From the NCBI GenBank assembly GCA_963790075.1, contig CAWBNG010000004.1:930001-994000 (forward strand): a stretch of DNA of 64,000 nt. Reading direction: 5' to 3'. Position 1 is the stretch's first letter; each line of letters starts with the position of its first letter. This DNA comes from CAYOUV01 sp963790075 (lineage in GTDB: Bacteria; Chloroflexota; Anaerolineae; Anaerolineales; Villigracilaceae). The position numbers and the translations under genes are program-made. A model generated the notes under the pieces. The model was not told the origin of the DNA, ran no database searches, and saw only the letters and a list, made by a program, of their open reading frames with translations. Below are positions 58,027 to 64,000 of this stretch, one piece after another.

Positions 58027-59379
58027 TTATTTGCCGGGTTTGGCAGCGAAGGTTACATCCACCGGCATGCCAGGAATCAGTTTGCCATCCGGATTGGCGA
58101 TTGAGAGTTCGACCGCGTAAACCGTTGTCTGGCGTTCTTCTTTGGTTTGTACGTTGCGCGGGGTATATTCAGCCTGATTGGCGATGCGCGTGACCGTTGC
58201 CTTGAAGGTCACACCGGGGAAGGAATCGACGCTCAGGGAGGCTTCATCCCCCAGGCTGACTTCGCCGTAGCGGTCTTCGGGGAGATAGACGGTGACTTTC
58301 AACTGGTCGAGTTTGCCGATAGTCAAGGCGGTCATACCAGCCTGTAAGACTTCACCGGGTTGGATGCTGCTCACCAGCACCACACCGTCAGTTGGAGCGC
58401 TGACTGTCAACTTTTCGATCTGAGCGTTGATCGCATCCAGATTTGCTTGCGCCTCCTGGATGGCAGCTTGCGACTGTTCCAGCGCGGCCTTGGCCTGGTC
58501 CACGGTCTTGGCCGCGGCGACGACGATCGGGGAATCTGCGCCGGTTTGCAACGAACGCAGGGTATCCATGGCAGTGTTGTCACGTTCCAGGGCCACGGCC
58601 ACTTCAGCCCGGGCTTGTAGCACGTCTTTGGCGCCGTCGGTGGTCAGGGCGTCGTCGTAAGCCTTCTGGGCATCGCTCAGGTCCGCCTTGGCGTCGTCGA
58701 AGGCGGTCTGGGCTGCGTCGCGCAAATCCTGACCGTCGCTGGTACCGCTGGTGCGGTCGAGCACGTCCTTGGCGTTCTGGTAGGCAAGGCGCGAGTCCGA
58801 AAGCTTGGCTTCTGCGCTCAGGAAATCCGCACTGGCAGCTTTCTTTTGCATCGTGTCGAGTTTGGCCTGCTTGTCTGCCAGGGCCTGCTTGGCTGTCTCC
58901 ACGTCAGCCTGGGCGGATTTAAGACGCTCATTTTGCGAAAAATACCAGGTCGGCTGGTCGAATTCGCTGGGTTTGGATTGGTCCCAGGTGCTGATGCGGC
59001 TGTCCTGAACTTCAGCCAGGGCATTGGAGAGGGTCAAGTCATATTGTGCCTGGGCAGCGGCCAGCCCGGCTTGCGCTGTTTGGACACCGGCTTTGGCGGA
59101 CTCGAGGCTGGCGGATGCAGCCTGTTTCTGCGTCTGGAGCAGGGTGTCGTCCAGATGAAAGAGCTCGGCTCCGGCTTGGACCGCATCGCCTTCCTTTACC
59201 TTGACCTCGACCACGCGTCCGCTAATCTCCGGCGCAATCGAGATTTCTGTTGCCTCGATCACGCCTGAGGCTTGAAGAGTGGTACCGCTACTGTTTCCTT
59301 GCAGGGTACCGCATCCTGCCGAGGCTGTGACCAGCATCAGCGCCAGGATGATGAATATGGGTTTCGGGGTTGATTTCAT
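58027..59379 (-). CDS. HlyD/RND-type membrane fusion (adaptor) lipoprotein
   Basis: 450 residues from ATG 59379, with GGAGG five bases upstream. Signal peptide and lipobox VTASAGC (Cys21). Two biotinyl-lipoyl-like halves, the first near VVEVKVKEGDAVQAGAELFHL and the second in VLVSSIQPGEVLQAGM, flank a very long Ala/Gln/Lys-rich helical hairpin of about 240 residues. The C-terminal barrel has VTVYLPEDRYGEVSLGD. Together with the downstream genes it forms a YbhG-like adaptor of an ABC-2 type exporter. The hairpin is longer than in many adaptors. Confidence 0.9.
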   Translation of the reverse strand: MKSTPKPIFIILALMLVTASAGCGTLQGNSSGTTLQASGVIEATEISIAPEISGRVVEVKVKEGDAVQAGAELFHLDDTLLQTQKQAASASLESAKAGVQTAQAGLAAAQAQYDLTLSNALAEVQDSRISTWDQSKPSEFDQPTWYFSQNERLKSAQADVETAKQALADKQAKLDTMQKKAASADFLSAEAKLSDSRLAYQNAKDVLDRTSGTSDGQDLRDAAQTAFDDAKADLSDAQKAYDDALTTDGAKDVLQARAEVAVALERDNTAMDTLRSLQTGADSPIVVAAAKTVDQAKAALEQSQAAIQEAQANLDAINAQIEKLTVSAPTDGVVLVSSIQPGEVLQAGMTALTIGKLDQLKVTVYLPEDRYGEVSLGDEASLSVDSFPGVTFKATVTRIANQAEYTPRNVQTKEERQTTVYAVELSIANPDGKLIPGMPVDVTFAAKPGK

Positions 59380-59403
59380 GAATTCCTCCACGGGTTTCTG
59401 AAA

Positions 59404-60348
59404 TTAGGCTTTCATACAAGATATGAAGACATCTTCGAGCGACGGTTCGATGACCGACATCTGTCCCGGTCGAATACCAGCCCGCCGCAGTTCAGCGGAG
59501 ATGGCACGTTCGTGCTTGCGCATATCCGGAGCGACGACGTGGACCAGCGAGCCGTACAACTCGATTTCCTCGAGCGGAAGTGAGCCACTGGTCTGAGCTT
59601 CGCGTAATACTTTGACCGTTTCTACTGCATCCGAGGTCTCGATTTCGAGCACCTGGCCGTGCATCATTTCGGTTTTAATCTCAGCTGGAGAGCCATAAGC
59701 GATGATTTTTCCGCGTTGAATGAAGGCTAACCGGTGACAGTGCTCGGCTTCGTCCATGTAATGGGTGGTGACGAAGACCGTCACGCCCTCGGCCACGAAC
59801 TGGTAGAGCAAATCCCAGAAAGCGCGACGCGAGAGCGGGTCGACACCGGCGGTTGGCTCGTCCAGGAAAAGCACTTCGGGGCGATGCAGAATGGCGGAGC
59901 TGAGCGCAAGACGCTGCCGCCAGCCACCGGAGAGGTCCTTGGTCTTGGCGTGCTCATGTCCCTCGAGTCCGGCCATCGCCAGCGCAGCCTGGATTCGCTC
60001 CTCCAATAATGAATTGGACAGGCCATAGGCTGTGCCGTAAAAGCGCAGGTTTTGCAGCACGGTCAAATCGTTATACAAACTGAATCGCTGTGACATGTAA
60101 CCGACGCGTGGGCGGATTTTTCCAGCCTCGCCGTCGACCTGCATGCCCAGGACGTCCACACTTCCGGAGGTGGGTTTCATTAATCCCAGCATCATACGGA
60201 TGGTGGTGGTCTTCCCCGAACCATTTGGGCCCAGGAAACCGAAGATTTCACCATGGCGGACCTCGAAGTTTACGCCATCAACGGCTGTAAAGTCGCCGAA
60301 ACGTTTGGTCAGATCATTAGCAATGACTGCAGGGGTTTGAGCGTTCAT
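59404..60348 (-). CDS. ABC exporter ATP-binding protein (first ATPase)
   Basis: 314 residues. Walker A GPNGSGKTTTIRMMLG (about 38-53), signature LSGGWRQRLALSSAIL, Walker B VLFLDEPTAGVDPLSRRAF and H-loop VTTHYMDEAEHC are intact. The C-terminal 80 residues (VLEIETSDAVETVKV...) are the DUF4162-like tail seen in exporters of this class. It lies 4 bases from the permease gene, in one operon with the adaptor, two permeases and a second ATPase. Substrate unknown; YbhF relatives have been linked to drug or cation export. Confidence 0.93.
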   Translation of the reverse strand: MNAQTPAVIANDLTKRFGDFTAVDGVNFEVRHGEIFGFLGPNGSGKTTTIRMMLGLMKPTSGSVDVLGMQVDGEAGKIRPRVGYMSQRFSLYNDLTVLQNLRFYGTAYGLSNSLLEERIQAALAMAGLEGHEHAKTKDLSGGWRQRLALSSAILHRPEVLFLDEPTAGVDPLSRRAFWDLLYQFVAEGVTVFVTTHYMDEAEHCHRLAFIQRGKIIAYGSPAEIKTEMMHGQVLEIETSDAVETVKVLREAQTSGSLPLEEIELYGSLVHVVAPDMRKHERAISAELRRAGIRPGQMSVIEPSLEDVFISCMKA

Positions 60349-60352
60349 ATGG

Positions 60353-61477
60353 TTAATCCAGTGCCCCTCTTACGAAACGCAGGGAGAAGATCCCGATCAC
60401 CAGCCCCAGGGCAGCCAGCGCCGCCACATGCGGCCAGAGCACGTCCAAACCGGCGCCCTTGAGCAGGATAGCGCGCAAGATGGTCAACCAGTGGTGGGCC
60501 GGGACCAGGTTGGCAAACCATTGCAGCACCTGTGGCATGCCCTCGACCGGCGCGGCATAACCAGTGAACATAAAGTCTGCCATGCCGACCAGCAGTACCA
60601 GCAGGAAAGCCTGGTGCTGGCTGTGCGAGATGACCGAGATGACCAAGCCCTTGCCCAGTTCGACCAGCAGGTAGCCGAAGGCCAGGATCATCAACAACAG
60701 CAGCGATCCGCGCACGGGTACCCCGAATGCGAAGTGCACCATGGCGAGCATCAGTAGGAAATCTGCGAAGCCGACGATGATGACCGGTAGGGACTTACCC
60801 AGGATGATCTCCATTGATGTGAAGGGCATGACCAGCAACTGCTCCAGCGTCCCAAGTTCGCGCTCACGCGAGAAAGCCAGTGCGGCGAAGAGCAGCACCG
60901 TAAATTCCAGCATCAATCCCAATTCGGCTGGAGTGGTGTAAAGAGCTTCACTCAGGGCTTCGTTGAACCAGACACGCAGGCTGGGATCGAACCCGGCAAA
61001 CTCGTTCGGATTCAATCCAAGGCGTTGGACGACGATCTGTTGACCGATATCCTGGGCCACGCCCTGCATAGCTCGCAGGGATGCCTCAGCGGGCATGCTT
61101 TCCGCTCCATTCAGGATCACGAAGACAGTCGGCTGGCCATTGGGAGAAATCATTTGCTGGCTGTAATCGGGTGGGATGACCACAGCGGCGTTGATCTTGC
61201 CGCGATTGAGCGCATCTTCAATTGTCCCCATATTGCTGACTTGCTGGGGAGCCTGGAACGTGCCGGTGTTCTCGAGTGCAATCACCAGCTGGCGGCTTTG
61301 CGCAGTGCGATTGTGATCAAGCACCATCAGCGGCAGGTTGGTGATTGGGCGGGAAGTAGCCCAGCCAACCAGCAATAACTCCGATGCGCCGCCGATCAAC
61401 ATGAAGGCTGGCAACCACCAGTCGTTGCGCAAGTGGATGAATTCTTTGATGACTAAAGACCAGATTCGTCTCAACAT
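60353..61477 (-). CDS. ABC-2 type exporter permease (first)
   Basis: 374 residues. One N-terminal membrane segment is followed by an outer domain of about 130 residues and then five membrane segments, the ABC2_membrane_3 layout. LLFAALAFSRERELGTLEQLL then MPFTSMEIILGKSLPVIIVG holds the family's ERE-G-T-EQ motif, which contacts the ATPase. The paralogous permease lies 4 bases away. Homology to YbhR/YbhS. Confidence 0.92.
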   Translation of the reverse strand: MLRRIWSLVIKEFIHLRNDWWLPAFMLIGGASELLLVGWATSRPITNLPLMVLDHNRTAQSRQLVIALENTGTFQAPQQVSNMGTIEDALNRGKINAAVVIPPDYSQQMISPNGQPTVFVILNGAESMPAEASLRAMQGVAQDIGQQIVVQRLGLNPNEFAGFDPSLRVWFNEALSEALYTTPAELGLMLEFTVLLFAALAFSRERELGTLEQLLVMPFTSMEIILGKSLPVIIVGFADFLLMLAMVHFAFGVPVRGSLLLLMILAFGYLLVELGKGLVISVISHSQHQAFLLVLLVGMADFMFTGYAAPVEGMPQVLQWFANLVPAHHWLTILRAILLKGAGLDVLWPHVAALAALGLVIGIFSLRFVRGALD

Positions 61478-61481
61478 GGCT

Positions 61482-62615
61482 TCACCCTAATTTCTTTCTA
61501 AAGAACAGCGCGGCAATCAGTGTGAAGACGACACCCAGCACGACCAGCATGACCGCGTACGGCCAGAGCACATCCAGGCCGTTACCTTGCAGGAAAATTC
61601 CGCGCGTGATGATGGCGTAGTGCGAGCCTGGCAGGGACAATGCTTCGAGCCGGGCTGCTTCCGGCATGGAGGTCAGCGGGAAGAAAATGCCGGTCAGGAA
61701 GAAGCCCGGGTAGAAAACCACCAGGAAGGACAGCGCCAGCGCGGCGGCCTGGGTGCGCATGAAGACACCAACGATCATGCCCATGCTCAGCACGCCGAAC
61801 AGGAAGAGTGCCGACAAGGCGAAGAACAACAGAAAATTGCCGTTGAACGAGATGTGGAACCAGGCAATTGCCAGGATGGGTATGACGATCACGTTGATCA
61901 GGCCGACAATGATGTAGGGGATGATCTTGCCCAGCAGCAGTTCGCCTTTTCCGATCGGAGTGGCCAGCAGTTGTTCGAGTGTGCCGTGCTCGCGCTCGTG
62001 CGCCAGGGTCAGTGCGACCGAGAGGGCGGGCACACCCAGCACCATCGAGATCAAGCCGGGAATCAGCGAATTCTGCGATTTCAGTCCGGGGTTGAACCAG
62101 GTACGCACACGCAGATCAAAGGGTTGCAGGCTTGTCAGGGACATTCCCCGCGCTTGCAGCTGGGTCGTGAGCGCCTGGTTTACAAAGGCTTCAGCGCGCT
62201 GGGCGATGTGGTCGACGGCAAAATTGCCACTTTGCGGTTCGGTGCCGTCGATGATGACCTGCATTGGGATACCCTTCAAGGCCTGCAAATCGCTGGCGAA
62301 ACCCCGCGAAATGATCACGGCGGCCTTAATCTGCCCGTGCATCAGCATCGCTTCCACCTGGCTCATATCACGCGCGTAAGCATAAATGTCCAGGTCCTGT
62401 CCGGCTGTGATCTGCTGGACGAACTGGCGCGAGGTCGGACTGTTGTCGTAATCCAGAACGGCAATCGGTACGTGCTTGATGTCGACCGTCAGAGCGTAGG
62501 CCATCAACAGCAGCAGGAGGGTCGGCGTAAACAGCACCAGGATCAGGGTGCTGCGGTCGCGCAGGATGTGGTTGAATTCCTTACGGGTCACTGCCCAGAT
62601 ATGTCGGATGGACAT
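61482..62615 (-). CDS. ABC-2 type exporter permease (second)
   Basis: 377 residues with the same layout as its neighbour: one N-terminal segment (RSTLILVLFTPTLLLLLMAY), a large outer domain and five C-terminal segments. LTLAHEREHGTLEQLLATPI carries the ERE-x-G-T-EQ motif. The two permeases are paralogues and probably form a heterodimer. GSHYAIITRGIFLQGNGLDV near the end corresponds to AHHWLTILRAILLKGAGLDV in the other one. Confidence 0.92.
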   Translation of the reverse strand: MSIRHIWAVTRKEFNHILRDRSTLILVLFTPTLLLLLMAYALTVDIKHVPIAVLDYDNSPTSRQFVQQITAGQDLDIYAYARDMSQVEAMLMHGQIKAAVIISRGFASDLQALKGIPMQVIIDGTEPQSGNFAVDHIAQRAEAFVNQALTTQLQARGMSLTSLQPFDLRVRTWFNPGLKSQNSLIPGLISMVLGVPALSVALTLAHEREHGTLEQLLATPIGKGELLLGKIIPYIIVGLINVIVIPILAIAWFHISFNGNFLLFFALSALFLFGVLSMGMIVGVFMRTQAAALALSFLVVFYPGFFLTGIFFPLTSMPEAARLEALSLPGSHYAIITRGIFLQGNGLDVLWPYAVMLVVLGVVFTLIAALFFRKKLG

Positions 62616-62619
62616 GGTT

Positions 62620-63549
62620 TTACTCCTCGGCCTTGCGGATCAGCGAGATGAAGGCTTCTTCCATCCGCGCCGGGGCGATGCGCGCACTGCGGTAATTGAT
62701 GTGGGATTTTTTCAAAGCGCGTTCGATCTCGGGCAGGCGCTTCTTGCCGGAATCGACCAGCAGGTGCAGCGACTCGCCAAATGTCTGCACTTCTCGGACT
62801 CCGGGGAGGCCGGCTACCGTTTTCTGGGCCGATTTCCAATCCTCGGGTTGCAGCTCGATCACATCCCCTTCGAGCCTGCCGCGGATGGCTTGGGGTGTGT
62901 CGCACTCGATCAGTTTTCCGTTGTATATCAAGCCCACCCGCGAGCAGCGGTCGGCTTCGTCCATGTAGGGCGTGCTGACCAGGATGGTCGTGCCTCCAAG
63001 GTGCAATCCGGTCAGGATGTTCCAGAATTCGCGGCGCGAGATCGGGTCCACGCCGGTGGTGGGTTCGTCCAGCAGGAGGATTTCTGGCTGGTGGATCAGT
63101 GTGCAGGCCAGGCCCAGTTTCTTCTGCATGCCGCCGGATAGTTGCGCGGCGCGGCGATCTTTGAAATCCGTCAGGCCGGCGAAAGACAACAGGCGTTCGG
63201 TGCGCTCGCCCCGGGCCTGAGAGGTGACGTCGAACAATTCGGCGAAGAACTGCAGATTTTCCAGCACTGATAGTTCCCCGTACAGGCTGAATTGCTGCGC
63301 CATGTAACCGACGTGCGGTTTGATCGCCTCAGCTTGGGACTTGAGATCAAGTCCCAGGATGGTCGCCTGACCGTCGCTGATATCCAACAATCCCGCCAGC
63401 AGGCGCAGGGTGGTTGTCTTGCCGGCGCCGTCCGGACCGACCAGCCCGAAAAGTTCACCGGGCGCAATCGACAGATCCAGCCCGTCCACGGCGCGTGTCG
63501 CCTTGAAGTCGCGTGTCAGACCGTGGGTCTCAATGATGGGAGTTGTCAT
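62620..63549 (-). CDS. ABC exporter ATP-binding protein (second ATPase)
   Basis: 309 residues. Walker A GPDGAGKTTTLRLLAG (about 38-53), signature LSGGMQKKLGLACTLIH, Walker B EILLLDEPTTGVDPISRREF and H-loop VSTPYMDEADRC are present; the H-loop histidine found in most ATPases is Pro here (TPYMDE). The partner ATPase has the usual THYMDE. A pair of one canonical and one degenerate site is typical of heterodimeric ATPases. In E. coli YbhF the two domains are one chain. Confidence 0.93.
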   Translation of the reverse strand: MTTPIIETHGLTRDFKATRAVDGLDLSIAPGELFGLVGPDGAGKTTTLRLLAGLLDISDGQATILGLDLKSQAEAIKPHVGYMAQQFSLYGELSVLENLQFFAELFDVTSQARGERTERLLSFAGLTDFKDRRAAQLSGGMQKKLGLACTLIHQPEILLLDEPTTGVDPISRREFWNILTGLHLGGTTILVSTPYMDEADRCSRVGLIYNGKLIECDTPQAIRGRLEGDVIELQPEDWKSAQKTVAGLPGVREVQTFGESLHLLVDSGKKRLPEIERALKKSHINYRSARIAPARMEEAFISLIRKAEE

Positions 63550-63612
63550 CTTTTATCCATGTCGTAACGACTTCAGTTGATCTAAAAAGATGCTAAAGCC
63601 GTTTCCTGGTAA

Positions 63613-63882
63613 TTATTTCTTGGCTGCGCGAATGATCCACAGCACAATCAGAGCGCCTAGAGCCGGTTCAAGCGCTACGCCCAGGTTACGCATGGTGATG
63701 CTGAAGCCCATCGCCGGAATGACGAACCAGTCCATAAAACCGACGGCCACGGCGGTGATCACCGCTGCAATGTAATCGCCCTGCACGCCGATCGGGCGCT
63801 TGTCTTTCCAGATCAGACCACCGACCCAACCCATGACCAGGCCGACCACGATCATTGCAACAATCAGAATTAGGATATCCAT
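63613..63882 (-). CDS. GlsB/YeaQ/YmgE-family small membrane protein
   Basis: 89 residues from ATG 63882, which has AAGGAG nine bases upstream; the longer frame to 63918 is not needed. Three hydrophobic segments, with GLVMGWVGGLIWKDKRPIGV in the middle and FMDWFVIPAMG, match the GlsB/YeaQ/YmgE (transglycosylase-associated) family. Members occur in stress-response contexts, but the molecular role is unknown. A 63-base gap separates it from the exporter operon. Confidence 0.83.
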   Translation of the reverse strand: MDILILIVAMIVVGLVMGWVGGLIWKDKRPIGVQGDYIAAVITAVAVGFMDWFVIPAMGFSITMRNLGVALEPALGALIVLWIIRAAKK

Positions 63883-63904
63883 TTTACGTACTCCTTTGTG
63901 AAAG

Positions 63905-64000
63905 TTATTCCCTCGCAAGAGGGTGGAACGCTACCATTGGCATTTTCTGCGCAATCCGGGCTGGGGCATCGCTGCCTGGCTTTAAACGTTCGCCCAGGAA
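63905..64000 (-). CDS. C-terminal end of an unidentified gene, truncated by window edge
   Basis: On the minus strand a frame is open from the window edge for 31 residues (FLGERLKPGSDAPARIAQKM, then PMVAFHPLARE) to a TAA at 63907-63905. The composition looks like coding sequence, but there is too little to name a family. It is upstream of, and on the same strand as, the GlsB-like gene, with a 22-base gap. Confidence 0.4.
   Translation of the reverse strand, partial: FLGERLKPGSDAPARIAQKMPMVAFHPLARE

Noticed and set aside
61587..62651. 354-residue plus-strand open frame opposite the second ABC-2 permease
   Set aside because: It is a shadow of the minus-strand permease, very rich in Gln, Asp and His, with no recognisable domain or ribosome binding site.
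1..64000. CRISPR arrays, insertion sequences, integrases or prophage genes
   Set aside because: No regularly spaced direct repeats, transposase motifs or phage structural genes were seen by eye. A full repeat search would be needed to exclude small elements.

Overview
The window looks like a mid-GC chromosome segment from an anaerobic Chloroflexota, most likely class Anaerolineae. This is inferred from gene content, not from a marker-gene search: a DUF5679 zinc ribbon fused to topoisomerase I, DUF5667/DUF5666 envelope proteins, VanW and LCP proteins, several 'GLxYxWxxxP' membrane-anchored paralogues, and two tungsten/molybdenum aldehyde:ferredoxin oxidoreductases. No rRNA, CRISPR array, insertion sequence or prophage was seen. 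Several promoters have a TATAAT-like -10 box about six bases before the start codon, which suggests leaderless mRNAs.

Layout. 1-7.1 kb: end of xseB, a divergent-PAP2 protein, a lipoprotein, murJ with a CPBP protease (minus strand), then a three-gene operon of zinc-ribbon membrane proteins. 7.1-17.8 kb: a phospholipase D-like lipoprotein, an ECF sigma factor with its membrane partner, a HerA-like ATPase, and envelope genes (VanW, LCP) around a Trm112-like protein and a frameshifted HEAT-repeat gene. 17.8-27.6 kb: two small membrane proteins (one frameshifted), the SRP RNA gene, a flavin reductase, ffh-rpsP-khpA-rimM, a mannose-1-phosphate guanylyltransferase, topA and a third paralogue of the membrane family. 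27.7-37.3 kb: greA, dgt, tRNA-Leu(UAA), a universal stress protein, a nitroreductase, an acyl-CoA dehydrogenase, a PadR-regulated membrane protein, and an ABC-F ATPase behind an attenuator-like leader.

37.3-53.8 kb is the most distinctive block: 13 minus-strand genes running from an Lrp/AsnC regulator through potABCD, an aldehyde dehydrogenase, a PuuB-like amine oxidase, a GABA-type aminotransferase, two AORs flanking a GSA-type aminotransferase, a second aldehyde dehydrogenase and a saccharopine-dehydrogenase-like enzyme, ending at a strong hairpin. It reads as uptake plus deamination plus aldehyde oxidation of an amine or amino acid, with methylmalonate-semialdehyde dehydrogenase transcribed divergently from the same control region. 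The substrate is not determined.

53.9-64 kb: mmsA, a HAD phosphatase, PTS enzyme I, and a five-gene YbhGFSR-like exporter with two separate ATPases, then a GlsB/YeaQ-type protein and the end of an unidentified gene.
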